A stretch of 64,000 nt of DNA from JAICUY01 sp035708065 (lineage in GTDB: Bacteria > Chloroflexota > Limnocylindria > QHBO01), in contig DASSTC010000057.1 in NCBI GenBank assembly GCA_035708065.1, forward strand, positions 1 through 64,000. Direction: 5' to 3'. The translations under genes and the position numbers were made by a program. Under the pieces are notes generated by a model that had not been told where the DNA came from, made no database searches, and saw only the letters and a program-made list of their open reading frames with translations. Each line of letters starts with the position of its first letter. The first letter of the stretch is position 1. Positions 42,766 through 51,326 of the stretch are shown here, piece by piece.

Positions 42766-45015
42766 TCACCTTTCGCGATGTGGTTGCGAGGAAGCCGGCT
42801 GGAAGGCGCGCAGTCGCAGCGAGTTGCTGACCACGCTCACGCTGGAGAGTGCCATGGCGCCGGCAGCCAGGGCTGGGCTGAGGGTCAGGCCCAGCAGCGG
42901 GTACAGCACGCCAGCCGCCACCGGGATGAGCAGGATGTTGTAGCCGAACGCCCAGCCAAGGTTCTGGCGGATTACCCGCATCGTCGCCCGCGACAGACCG
43001 ATGCCATCCGGCACGCTGCCCAGGTCGTCGCCCAGGATCGTGATGTCCGACGCCTCGAGCGCGACGTCGGCGCCGGTGCCGATGGCGATGCCCAGGTCCG
43101 CCTGGGCCAGCGCCGGCGCGTCATTGATCCCATCGCCGACCATCGCGACGGTCGCGCCCTCTCGCTGCAGGCGATCGACCTGCGCGGCCTTCTCACCGGG
43201 GAGCACCTCGGCCAGGATCCGGTTCGGCGCGATGCCGGCCCGTTCGGCGATCCTTGCCGCCGTCGCGGCGCGGTCGCCGGTGATCATCCACACGTCGAGG
43301 CCGCGGTTTCGCAGCCTGGCGACCGCGTGGGCCGCCTCGGGACGGATGGTGTCGGCCACGCCGATGACGCCGGCCAGCTGGCCGTCGACGGCCACGAACA
43401 CCGGCGAGTCGCTGGTTCGCGCTGCGTCGACCGCGATCCCGGCGTCGCGCAGCAGCCGTTCGGTGCCGATCAGCAGCGCATGCCCGTCGACCGTGGCGCG
43501 CACGCCGCCGCCGGCGATGGCTTCGAAGTGGCTGGCGTCGGGGACCGGCTGGCCGGCAGCCAGCGCGTGACGGACGATTGCCTCGGCGACCGGGTGCTCG
43601 CTGCCGCGCTCGGCGCCTGCGGCGAGTGCCAGCAGCTCCGCCTCCGGCATGTCGCGCGGCTCGACCGCGGTGACGCTCAGCGCACCGCGGGTCAGCGTGC
43701 CGGTCTTGTCGAGCACCACCGTGGTGATGCGCTGCGCTTCCTCGAGCGCCGTCCCGTTCCGCACCAGGATGCCGTGCTCGGCGCCCTTGCCGGTGCCCAC
43801 CATGATCGCCGTCGGCGTGGCGAGGCCCATGGCGCATGGGCAGGCGATGATCAGCACCGCGATCGCGCTCGACAGCGCGAAGGGCAGCCGTGGCTCCGGA
43901 CCGAACAGCATCCAGGTCGCGAACGTCAGCAGCGCCACGCCCACGACGGCGGGCACGAACCAGCCGGTGACGCGGTCCGCGAGCCGCTGGATCGGCGCCT
44001 TCGAGCCCTGTGCCTGCTCGACCAGCCGGACGATCTGCTCCAGCGCGGTGTCGCTGCCGACCTTCTCGGCACGCATCACGAAGGACCCGCTCGTGTTGAG
44101 CGTCGCGCCGATCACGCGATCGCCCGCGACCTTCTCGACGGGGAGCGACTCGCCGGTGAGCATCGATTCGTCGAGGGCGGAGGCGCCATCGGTCAGGATG
44201 CCGTCGACCGGGACCTTGTCCCCCGGACGCACGCGCAGCAGGTCGCCCTCGCGCACCTGATCGACCGGCAGGTCGAACTCGACGCCGTTGCGGATCACCC
44301 GCGCGGTGGCCGGTCGCAGCTCGAGCAGCGCCCTGATGGCGCCCGACGCACGACCCTTGGCACGCGCTTCGAGCCATCGGCCGAACAGGATCAGGCCGAT
44401 GATCACCGCCGCGCTGTCGTAGTACGTCTCGAGCGTCAGGCCGGCGTCGGTGACGACCTCGGGGAGCAGCGTGACGAACAGCGAATAGCCGTACGCCGCC
44501 AGGGTGCCCATCGCCACCAGCGTGTTCATGTTGAGGTCGCCGTGGGGCAGACCCTTCGCCGCCGGCACGATGAAGCGCCGGCCGAGCACGAACTGGACGA
44601 TCGTGGCCGGCACGAGGAGCCAGACGTTGATGCGTTCCATCGGCCAGGGCGCACCGCCCGGCCAGAACATGACCGCCATCATCGCCAGGCCGATGCCGGT
44701 CGCGGCCAGCGCCTGCCAGAGCAGGTCGCGCTGCTCGCGCTCGGCGGCTTCCTGGACCTGGCCGGCTTCGTCGCCGGTCGCCGCCGCATCGGTCCGGCGC
44801 ACGTCATAGCCCGCCGCCCGGATGGTGTCGACGATCCCGGCGCGATCGATGCGCGCCGGATCGAAGTGCACCGTGGCTCGCTCGGTGGCGAGATTGACGG
44901 TCGCCTGCGCCACGCCGTCGGCCCTGTTGAGGTAACGCTCGATGCGGTTGACGCACGACGCGCAGGTCATGCCGATGACCGGCAGCGTGAGCTCGGTGTC
45001 AGCGTTGGTCGCCAT
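42766..45015 (-). CDS. copA: Copper-translocating P1B-type ATPase
   Basis: This 749-residue heavy-metal P-type ATPase has an N-terminal metal-binding GMTCASC (Cys18 and Cys21), membrane CPC motif (about 391-393), phosphorylation motif DKTGTLT (about 435), SEHPV and GDGINDAPAL. The CPC together with GMTCASC indicates Cu(I) export. It is the first gene of a metal operon with the YHS and MbfA-like genes. The start codon has no Shine-Dalgarno but lies 11 nt from a TATACT hexamer inside an inverted repeat, so a leaderless, metal-controlled transcript is inferred. Confidence 0.93.
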   Translation of the reverse strand: MATNADTELTLPVIGMTCASCVNRIERYLNRADGVAQATVNLATERATVHFDPARIDRAGIVDTIRAAGYDVRRTDAAATGDEAGQVQEAAEREQRDLLWQALAATGIGLAMMAVMFWPGGAPWPMERINVWLLVPATIVQFVLGRRFIVPAAKGLPHGDLNMNTLVAMGTLAAYGYSLFVTLLPEVVTDAGLTLETYYDSAAVIIGLILFGRWLEARAKGRASGAIRALLELRPATARVIRNGVEFDLPVDQVREGDLLRVRPGDKVPVDGILTDGASALDESMLTGESLPVEKVAGDRVIGATLNTSGSFVMRAEKVGSDTALEQIVRLVEQAQGSKAPIQRLADRVTGWFVPAVVGVALLTFATWMLFGPEPRLPFALSSAIAVLIIACPCAMGLATPTAIMVGTGKGAEHGILVRNGTALEEAQRITTVVLDKTGTLTRGALSVTAVEPRDMPEAELLALAAGAERGSEHPVAEAIVRHALAAGQPVPDASHFEAIAGGGVRATVDGHALLIGTERLLRDAGIAVDAARTSDSPVFVAVDGQLAGVIGVADTIRPEAAHAVARLRNRGLDVWMITGDRAATAARIAERAGIAPNRILAEVLPGEKAAQVDRLQREGATVAMVGDGINDAPALAQADLGIAIGTGADVALEASDITILGDDLGSVPDGIGLSRATMRVIRQNLGWAFGYNILLIPVAAGVLYPLLGLTLSPALAAGAMALSSVSVVSNSLRLRAFQPASSQPHRER

Positions 45016-45031
45016 ACTGCTGGGGAGTATA
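45014..45031 (-). promoter_or_regulatory. Candidate copper-responsive operator and leaderless promoter of copA
   Basis: ATACT (45014-45018) and AGTAT (45026-45030) form an inverted repeat with a 7-bp GC-rich spacer (GCTGGGG). The minus-strand TATACT at 45031-45026 is a good -10 hexamer, 11 nt from the start codon at 45015. An operator overlapping the -10 would suit a CsoR- or CopY-like repressor; no such gene is in the window. Confidence 0.45.
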
Positions 45032-45055
45032 CCGCGAGCGGGAAAATCCATCGAC

Positions 45056-45213
45056 CGCCGGCAGGTGACTCTATCGGAGAACGAAGCGGCTGAACGGTGC
45101 CTTTGCGGTGCCTTCCACCGCCGCCGGAGCCAGCCTGTGGCGATTTTGCCGGAGGAAGTCGGCGAACCGAGCTCCGCGAGCCGCTCGTTCGCTGATAGGG
45201 CCACCTGCTGGCT
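45056..45213. repeat. 158-bp element with 28-bp terminal inverted repeats, copy 2
   Basis: The left end 45056-45083 differs from that of copy 1 in 4 of 28 bases and contains CTCTATCGGAGAACG identically. The right end 45186-45213 contains CGTTCGCTGATAGGGCCAC. Total length is again 158 bp. The centre (about 45127-45152) holds a partial inner motif GAGCCAGCCTGTGGCGAT also seen, with shifts, in the other copies. It lies between divergent genes copA and the glycogen synthase gene, in the zone that should hold the promoter of the latter. Confidence 0.85.
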
Positions 45214-45260
45214 GCTGAGCGTCGGCGATGGGCACCCAGCCGCTGCTAGCCTACAAACCG

Positions 45261-46439
45261 ATGCGCGCGCTGATCCTGACCAACGAGTTCCCGCCGACGA
45301 TCTACGGCGGCGCGGGCGTGCACGTCGGTGAGCTGACACGCGCGCTGCGGCAGCTCATCGAGGTCGAGGTGCGCACCTTCGGTGACGACCAGGTCGACGA
45401 GCCGGGCTGGCAGGTGACCGGCTTCCCGGCGGACGAGCGCTTTGGCGGAGTGTTCAAGACGCTCGAGCGCGACATCCACATGGCGGCGCCGCCGACCGAG
45501 GCCGACGTCGTCCATGCGCATACCTGGTACACCCACCTGGCGGCGGTGCTCACCAGGCTCAACGCCGGCATCCCGCTGGTCGTGACGGTTCACTCGCTCG
45601 AGCCGCTGCGCCCGTGGAAGCGCGAGCAGCTCGGCGGCGGCTACGACGTTTCGAGCTGGATCGAGAAGACCGCGCTCGAGATGGCCGATGCGGTGATCGC
45701 CGTCAGCCGCGAGACGCGCGACGACGTGCTGCGCCTGTTCGACGTGCGGCCGGAGCGGGTCCACGTCATCCACAACGGCATCGATGCCGACTTCTTCCAC
45801 CCGGTCGTCGAGACCGATGCCCTCGAGCGGCACGGCGTCGACCCGTCGCGGCCGTACGTCCTGTTCGTCGGTCGCATCACGCGGCAGAAGGGGATCGTCC
45901 ACCTGGTGCGCGCCATCGCGCAGCTCGACCCCGGCATCGGTGTGGTCCTGTGCGCCGGACAGCCCGACACCCCGGAGATCGCGCGGGAGATGGAGGAGGG
46001 AGTGGCGGCCGCTCGGGCGCATCGGTCGAACGTGGTCTGGATCCCGGAAATGGTCAGCCGCGAAGCGGTCCGGCAGCTGTACAGCCATGCCGCCGTGTTC
46101 TGCTGTCCATCGGTCTACGAGCCGTTCGGGATCATCAACCTCGAGGCGATGGCCTGCGAGACGCCGGTCGTGGCCAGTGCGGTGGGCGGCATCCCGGAGG
46201 TCGTCGTCGAGGGCGAGACCGGTGTCCTGGTGCCCCTCGAGCTGGCGGCGCCGATGCAGCCGGCCGACGCCGCGCGCTTCGAGGATGACCTGGCCGACGC
46301 GATCAACGCGCTCATGGCCGATCCGGGGCGGCGACGGGCGATGGGCGAAGCCGGTCGCCGCCGGGCCGTCGAGTCGTTCGGCTGGGACGCGATCGCCCGA
46401 CGCACCATCGAGCTGTACGCTGCGACGGGGTCCGCATGA
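45261..46439 (+). CDS. Glycogen synthase-like GT4 glycosyltransferase (Corynebacterium-type GlgA/GlgM)
   Basis: This 392-residue GT-B protein has the GGAGVHVGEL N-terminal glycine loop, VHAHTWYTH, FVGRITRQKGI and the EPFGIINLEAMACETPVVAS sugar-nucleotide motif. The length and motifs match the actinobacterial glycogen synthase family (TIGR02149), whose mycobacterial member GlgM makes maltose-1-phosphate from ADP-glucose. The start at ATG 45261 sits about 48 bp after repeat copy 2. No other glycogen gene is nearby. Confidence 0.85.
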   Translation: MRALILTNEFPPTIYGGAGVHVGELTRALRQLIEVEVRTFGDDQVDEPGWQVTGFPADERFGGVFKTLERDIHMAAPPTEADVVHAHTWYTHLAAVLTRLNAGIPLVVTVHSLEPLRPWKREQLGGGYDVSSWIEKTALEMADAVIAVSRETRDDVLRLFDVRPERVHVIHNGIDADFFHPVVETDALERHGVDPSRPYVLFVGRITRQKGIVHLVRAIAQLDPGIGVVLCAGQPDTPEIAREMEEGVAAARAHRSNVVWIPEMVSREAVRQLYSHAAVFCCPSVYEPFGIINLEAMACETPVVASAVGGIPEVVVEGETGVLVPLELAAPMQPADAARFEDDLADAINALMADPGRRRAMGEAGRRRAVESFGWDAIARRTIELYAATGSA

Positions 46440-46452
46440 TGGCAGTGGCTCC

Positions 46453-47088
46453 CTAGCGGTCAGCCGCAACCCGCGACATCAGCGCCAGGGTGTTGCCCTC
46501 ACCGTCCTCGAAAAAGGCCATCCACTCCTCGTCGCCGCTCGCGTCATCGGTGAAGATCAGGTGCGGTGCACCGGTGAAGTGGACGCCGCGTGCCGTGAGC
46601 TCGGCGTGCTCCGTGCCGATGTCGTCGACCCGGAAGTAGAGGATGGAGCCCGGCTTCCACTCGTCAGCGCTCTTGCGGTGGAGGTAGAGCCGGGTGCCGG
46701 CCATGTCGAAGAAGGCCAGGTCACCGAAGGTGAAGACGTGCGGCAGCCCGAGCACTTCCCCGTAGAAACGTTCGGCGCGAGCGACGTCTCCGACGTCGAG
46801 CGAGACCTGGCCGAGTGGCCCGAGGTGAAGGTCGCTGGTCATGGAGTCCTCCAGGGCGCGGTGCATGGGGCTCGACTGCGGGTAGCCCGGCCAGTGCCGG
46901 AGCTGCCTTGTCTCGACACCGAGCTTCGCGCTGATGTTGGCAAGGTGGTACTTCACCGCGTCGATGCTGGTGTGGCGCAGCCGCGCGATCTCCGCGCGCC
47001 CGAGCCCGTGGCGCACGAGGTCCAGGACTGCCCACTCGGCGGGCGTCAGGGTGTCCGGGTGCGGTGGCCGGCCGCGGCTGCGAGGCAT
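46453..47088 (-). CDS. LuxR-type HTH fused to VOC (glyoxalase-like) domain
   Basis: This 211-residue protein has an N-terminal GerE/LuxR helix-turn-helix (LTPAEWAVLDLVRHGLGRAEIARL ... AVKYHLANISAKLG) and a C-terminal VOC domain (VSLDVGDVARAERFYGEVLGLP and a late DGEGNTLALM). The VOC part would bind a small molecule that controls the HTH, or the region could be bifunctional. An internal ATG at 46842 has GGAGG 5 nt upstream and could yield the 129-residue VOC domain alone. It is convergent with the glycogen synthase gene. Confidence 0.85.
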   Translation of the reverse strand: MPRSRGRPPHPDTLTPAEWAVLDLVRHGLGRAEIARLRHTSIDAVKYHLANISAKLGVETRQLRHWPGYPQSSPMHRALEDSMTSDLHLGPLGQVSLDVGDVARAERFYGEVLGLPHVFTFGDLAFFDMAGTRLYLHRKSADEWKPGSILYFRVDDIGTEHAELTARGVHFTGAPHLIFTDDASGDEEWMAFFEDGEGNTLALMSRVAADR

Positions 47089-47122
47089 GCGGGCAGGGTA
47101 GAGGGGCGTGGCCCGAATTACC

Positions 47123-48337
47123 CTACCCGCGACGTCGCCGGCGCAAGACACCGGCAACGCCGAGGCCGCCGAGCAGGAAGACGAGGCCGGCTGCCGGGAA
47201 GATGCCGTCGACGCCGGTCGCCCACGCCACCAGGGCGCCGGCGGTCGGGCCGATGATGCCGGCGACGTACAGCGGCAGCAGGACGAGGTTGAGGGTGGCG
47301 GAGCGGCGCTCGGCGGGCGCCTCGGTGGCGATCAGGCCGAACATCATGGCCTGCACCGCTGCCTGGAATGCCGCGTAGATCGCCGCCAGCCCGGCCAGCA
47401 GCACCACGCCGGACGCCAGCGGCATGAGGCCGACGACCACGCCGCCGCCGATCAACGAGGCGGCGAGCACTGGACGGAAGCCGATGCGGTCGCCGATCGG
47501 ACCGGAGATCGGCGACACCAGCGCGCCGACGAGCGCTGCGGTGCCGGTGACCAGCGCGATCGCGCTGGCGAGCCCGGCGCCCGTTCCGAAGATGCGCTCG
47601 ACCAGGATCGGCAGGAAGGGACGGAACATCTGGTTGGCGAGGATCGCCACCCCGAAGATCAGGAAGAGGCGCCGCACGGTCGCGTCGCGCAGCACGCCGA
47701 CGATCGCGTCGCGTGCCAGCGGGAGCGTCCCGCCGGCCGGCACGATCTCGGGCCGGATCTCGCGGGTGCCGACCAGCAGGACCACGACGATCGCCGCGGA
47801 CAGGGCCGCGGACAGCGCGAACACCGCGGGCAGCGGCAGGTGCAGGCCGTCGACCATCAGTCCGGCGATGACCGGGCCGATGGCGAAGCCGATGGGACTG
47901 GTCGCGCCGAACAGCGCGCTCATCGTGCCGATCCGGTGCCGCGGCGTGACGTCGCGCAGGGCCGCCAACATCACCCCGGTGTTGCCCAGCTGCAGCCCGG
48001 TGAGCAGCAGCGCGCCGCCCAGCTGCCACGGTTCGCGCGCCGCGGCGACCGCGCCGAAGACGACCGCTTCGACGACGGCGCTGCGCACGATCACCGCCCG
48101 GCGGCTGTACTTGTCGGCCCACACGCCCCAGAACGGCACGAGCAGGATGCCGAAGACGAAGATCAGCGAGGTGAAGATGCCGGTGAACGCCGGGATGTCG
48201 GCCTCGGGCAGGCCAACCTCGCGCAGCCGCAGCGGCAGGAAGGCGAAGATCTGGCTGACACCGAGCGCCTCGATCGTCGAAGTGACGCCGTAGGCGAGCA
48301 GCAGCGAGCGCCAGCCCTGCCGAGCGGGGGAGTCCAC
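47123..48337 (-). CDS. MFS transporter (multidrug-type)
   Basis: This 404-residue 12-helix protein has the MFS motif WGVWADKYSRRAVIV between helices 2 and 3 and a second copy ISGPIGDRIGFRPVL. The start GTG 48337 is in a 60-bp divergent promoter region shared with the envelope-stress-like gene. It ends in a basic tail (RRRRRG). It precedes the LuxR-VOC gene by 34 bp on the same strand, so the VOC-HTH protein may regulate it or its substrate. Confidence 0.85.
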   Translation of the reverse strand: MDSPARQGWRSLLLAYGVTSTIEALGVSQIFAFLPLRLREVGLPEADIPAFTGIFTSLIFVFGILLVPFWGVWADKYSRRAVIVRSAVVEAVVFGAVAAAREPWQLGGALLLTGLQLGNTGVMLAALRDVTPRHRIGTMSALFGATSPIGFAIGPVIAGLMVDGLHLPLPAVFALSAALSAAIVVVLLVGTREIRPEIVPAGGTLPLARDAIVGVLRDATVRRLFLIFGVAILANQMFRPFLPILVERIFGTGAGLASAIALVTGTAALVGALVSPISGPIGDRIGFRPVLAASLIGGGVVVGLMPLASGVVLLAGLAAIYAAFQAAVQAMMFGLIATEAPAERRSATLNLVLLPLYVAGIIGPTAGALVAWATGVDGIFPAAGLVFLLGGLGVAGVLRRRRRG

Positions 48338-48398
48338 GCCGCGAGTCTATCGACGACCGATGCCCCGGGCCGGTAATGTGCTGCCGGAGGCGGATGAC

Positions 48399-49376
48399 AT
48401 GAGCACGAGATACGAACCTGCGCGACGCGGCGCGCTGATCGGCGGCATCTGGCTGGTGGGCCTGGGCCTGATCTTCCTCGCCCAGCAGCTGCTCGAGATC
48501 CCCTGGTCGCAGGCGTGGCCGCTGTTCCTGATCCTGGCCGGCATCGCCGGGGCGGCGCAGATCCTGTTCGGCTTCGGCGGGTGGGCAGGCTCTGTCGCCT
48601 GGATGCGCTGGATCTGGCCGGTCCTGCTCGTCGGCCTGGGCGTGCTGTTCCTGGGGGTCACCACCGGCACGTGGGGCATCCGCTTCGGCGACCTGGTCAC
48701 CTGGTGGCCGCTACTGCTGGTGGGCATCGGCGTCCTGTTCCTGATCGGCGCGGTCTGGCCCGGCCAGCGGCGCTCGGCGCAGGAAGCGGTGTCGATGGAT
48801 GCCGAGGGCGTGTCACGCGCCGAGGTCGTGGTGCGCTTCGGCGCCGGTGAGCTCGCGATCGGTGCCGGTCGCAGGGGCAAGCTGGTCGAGGGCGAGTTCG
48901 TTGGCGGTGTCGTCGCCAAGCGGCCGTCGCGCGAGCGCGTCGAGCTCAGCCCGGACATGGAGCGCGGCGCGTGGTGGGGCGGGGAGCGGCTCGACTGGGA
49001 CGTCCGCCTGGCGCCGGACATCGAGCTCGACCTGCGGATCGAGGGCGGGGCGAGCCGCAGCGCGCTCGACCTGCGTGAGCTGCGGGTGCGGCGGCTGGAT
49101 CTCAGGACGGGCGCCAGCCAGACCAACGTGCGCTTGCCGGCGCATGGCGCCACGGCGGTGCGTGCGGATGCCGGCGCCGCGCAGGTGAGCTTCGACGTGC
49201 CGCCCGGCGTGGCGGCCCGTATTCGCTCGCAGATGGTCGTCGGCGCGACCGATGTCGACGAGTCGCGCTTCCCGAAGCTCGACCGCGGCCGCTACGAGTC
49301 GCCTGACTTCGCGACCGCCGCGGATCGCGTCGAGATCGACGTCCGCGGCGGCATGGGCAACGTCCGGATCAGCTGA
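48399..49376 (+). CDS. LiaI/LiaF-like membrane protein with C-terminal toast-rack domain
   Basis: This 325-residue protein has four hydrophobic helices (GGIWLVGLGLIFLAQQLL, PLFLILAGIAGAAQILFG, WPVLLVGLGVLFLGV, WPLLLVGIGVLFLIGAVWP), then a soluble domain with repeated beta-strand pattern (SRAEVVVRFGAGELAI ... LDLRTGASQTNVRLP). These match the LiaI-LiaF-like / toast-rack (DUF4097/2154) envelope-stress family. ATG 48399 has GGAGG (48386-48390) 8 nt upstream. A role in sensing cell-envelope stress is inferred; no LiaRS pair is adjacent. Confidence 0.85.
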   Translation: MSTRYEPARRGALIGGIWLVGLGLIFLAQQLLEIPWSQAWPLFLILAGIAGAAQILFGFGGWAGSVAWMRWIWPVLLVGLGVLFLGVTTGTWGIRFGDLVTWWPLLLVGIGVLFLIGAVWPGQRRSAQEAVSMDAEGVSRAEVVVRFGAGELAIGAGRRGKLVEGEFVGGVVAKRPSRERVELSPDMERGAWWGGERLDWDVRLAPDIELDLRIEGGASRSALDLRELRVRRLDLRTGASQTNVRLPAHGATAVRADAGAAQVSFDVPPGVAARIRSQMVVGATDVDESRFPKLDRGRYESPDFATAADRVEIDVRGGMGNVRIS

Positions 49377-49397
49377 GCGCACTCACCTGATCGCGGA

Positions 49398-49976
49398 TCA
49401 GGCTCGCCGGTCGAACACCTCTCCGGGCTGCCACGGCGTGCCGAGCGCGGGGAGCAGCCAGCGGTCGAGGCCGAGCCAGCCGGCATTGCGCCACGCGAGC
49501 ACCAGCAGCGTGCCGAGGATGATCAGGATCGGGTTGCTGCTCACCGTGCCGGCCAGCAGGTAGTTCGCGTTCATCACGATCCCGAAGAACGCCGCGATGC
49601 CGGTCAACGCACCGAGGATCAGCGCCAGGCCGACGGCCAGCTCGCCGATCGTCACCAGCCAGCCGAAGATGCCGGCGTTGGGGACGACCACGTTCTGCAG
49701 GAACCAGGCGTACCAGCCGGTGACGTCGGGATGATCGCCGCCGGTCTTGGCGAGCGCCCCCTGCGCGAAGCCGTTCACCGCGGCGCCGGCCTGCGCGCCG
49801 GTCCACGCCGGCGAGCCGAGCTTGCCGAGCCCCGACGACAGCCATTCGTAGCCGAGGTAGAGGCGCACGATGAGCCAGATCCACGAGGCGCGCGTGTCCG
49901 CAAACAACCACCGGGCGAACGGCGGCTCGCGCAGCTCGCCGGGTTGCGGGCCTGTCCCCCGCGCAAGAGCGGTCAT
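49398..49976 (-). CDS. DoxX-family membrane protein
   Basis: This 192-residue protein has four membrane helices with RLYLGYEWLSSGLGKL, GWLVTIGELAVGLALILGALT and MNANYLLAG, typical of DoxX/TQO-small-subunit-like proteins. Such proteins are linked to thiol/quinone redox or membrane oxidoreductase systems, and the function here is unknown. ATG 49976 has an AGGGAGA site upstream. Confidence 0.85.
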   Translation of the reverse strand: MTALARGTGPQPGELREPPFARWLFADTRASWIWLIVRLYLGYEWLSSGLGKLGSPAWTGAQAGAAVNGFAQGALAKTGGDHPDVTGWYAWFLQNVVVPNAGIFGWLVTIGELAVGLALILGALTGIAAFFGIVMNANYLLAGTVSSNPILIILGTLLVLAWRNAGWLGLDRWLLPALGTPWQPGEVFDRRA

Positions 49977-50078
49977 CACATCTCTCCCTAGAACCAATCC
50001 GATTCGGGACCGATGGCTCGCACGTCACGTGCCGTCTGGCCCTGCCCCCGCCGGTGGCGCAGCTCGCATTGTTGCAGC

Positions 50079-50606
50079 ATGCATGGCGACTTCGTCCAGT
50101 CCCAGGCCGCACACGACGACGTTCCATCCGGGATGTCGCACCTGGTCGTGGTCGCCGACACGGACCTTCCCACCGATGCCTTCCGTCGCGCGGTCGTCGA
50201 GGACGATCCGGCCTGGATCGGTGGCCGCATGCCGGACGCCGCCGCGCCCGCCGGGATGTCGCGGCATCTGACGGGTCTGGGGCTGCACATCGTCGATCAC
50301 AGCGGGGCGTTGCTGCGCAAGGCCGCGTTCGTGGACATCGGTCCGCTCCGGAGCGTGGGGGACGGGTTCGAGGTCGAGATCGGCTGGTGCGCAGCGACGC
50401 TGGCGCCGCTCTTCCCGGTCTTCGCCGGGCGGCTGGCGGTCGCCGAGGGCCAGCTGCGCATCGAGGGCTGGTACGCGCCGCCGGGCGGCATCGTCGGCCG
50501 GGTCGCCGACCGGATGCTGCTGAACCTCGCCGCGCGCGGAACGGCGCGCTGGCTGCTCGCCGCGCTCGCCGACGTGGTGCGCTCGCGCGACGTGCGGGTC
50601 GCCTAG
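50079..50606 (+). CDS. Hypothetical protein (SRPBCC/START-like candidate)
   Basis: This protein of 157-175 residues starts at ATG 50079 or ATG 50133. Its pattern of strands (LHIVDHSGALLRKAAFVDIG, FEVEIGWCAATLAPLFPVFAGRLAVAEGQLRIEGWYAPP) followed by a C-terminal helix (RVADRMLLNLAARGTARWLLAALAD) resembles SRPBCC/START-like ligand-binding folds. No catalytic motif is apparent. It is divergent from the DoxX gene and convergent with the DevR-like regulator gene. Confidence 0.6.
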   Translation: MHGDFVQSQAAHDDVPSGMSHLVVVADTDLPTDAFRRAVVEDDPAWIGGRMPDAAAPAGMSRHLTGLGLHIVDHSGALLRKAAFVDIGPLRSVGDGFEVEIGWCAATLAPLFPVFAGRLAVAEGQLRIEGWYAPPGGIVGRVADRMLLNLAARGTARWLLAALADVVRSRDVRVA

Positions 50607-50648
50607 CCGCTCGTCACCGCGGCGGTCGCGGCGTCGAACGGCGTTGCG

Positions 50649-51326
50649 TCAGCCGCGGTCGAGTCCGTGCTTGGCGACGAACGCGGCGGCCTGCGCGCGA
50701 CGCTGCAGGTCGAGCTTGGCGAGAATGCTGCTCACGTAGTTCTTCACCGTCTTGTCGGAGAGGAAGACCTCGGCGGCGATCTCCTTGTTCGTCTTCCCCT
50801 CGGCGACCAGCAGCAGGATCTTGCGCTCCTGGGCGGTGAGCTCGGCGAGCTCGTCGTGCTCGTCGCCCGATGCGGCGCGCCGGACGCGCTCGAGCACGCG
50901 CTCGGTGACGGCCGGGTCCAGCAGCGAGTCGCCGCGGCCGACGGCCTCGAGCGCGGCGACCAGGTCGCGACCGCGCACCTGCTTGAGCAGGTAGCCGCTC
51001 GCCCCGGCGATGATCGCCGACAGGACGGCCTCCTCGTCCGGGTAGCTGGTCAGCATGACGACCCGGGTCTGCGGCATCTCGGCACGGATCTCCCGGCAGG
51101 CCTCGATCCCCGAGCCGTCCGGCAGCCGCACGTCCATCACCACCAGGTCGGGCTGGAACTTGCGCGCCGCGGCCAGCGACTCGGCGACCGTCCCTGCCTG
51201 CGCGACCACGGTGAACTCCGGCCGGCGCTCGAGCAGCGCCACGAGGCCCTGTCGCACGATCTCGTGGTCGTCCACGACCAGCAGCCGCAGTGGATGCGTC
51301 GCGTCGTGGATCGTGTCCTGTGTCAT
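50649..51326 (-). CDS. NarL/DevR-type response regulator
   Basis: This 225-residue regulator has a receiver with Asp19-Asp20, phospho-acceptor Asp65 in VVMDVRLPD and a conserved LLKQVRG lysine, and a C-terminal LuxR-type HTH (ELTAQERKILLLVAEGKTNKEIAAEVFLSDKTVKNYVSSI) closely matching DevR/DosR. ATG 51326 overlaps the stop of the upstream kinase gene. DevR binds GGGAC-type sites, and four such pentamers lie before the kinase/nirK divergent pair. Control of nirK and this operon by oxygen or NO is inferred. Confidence 0.9.
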   Translation of the reverse strand: MTQDTIHDATHPLRLLVVDDHEIVRQGLVALLERRPEFTVVAQAGTVAESLAAARKFQPDLVVMDVRLPDGSGIEACREIRAEMPQTRVVMLTSYPDEEAVLSAIIAGASGYLLKQVRGRDLVAALEAVGRGDSLLDPAVTERVLERVRRAASGDEHDELAELTAQERKILLLVAEGKTNKEIAAEVFLSDKTVKNYVSSILAKLDLQRRAQAAAFVAKHGLDRG

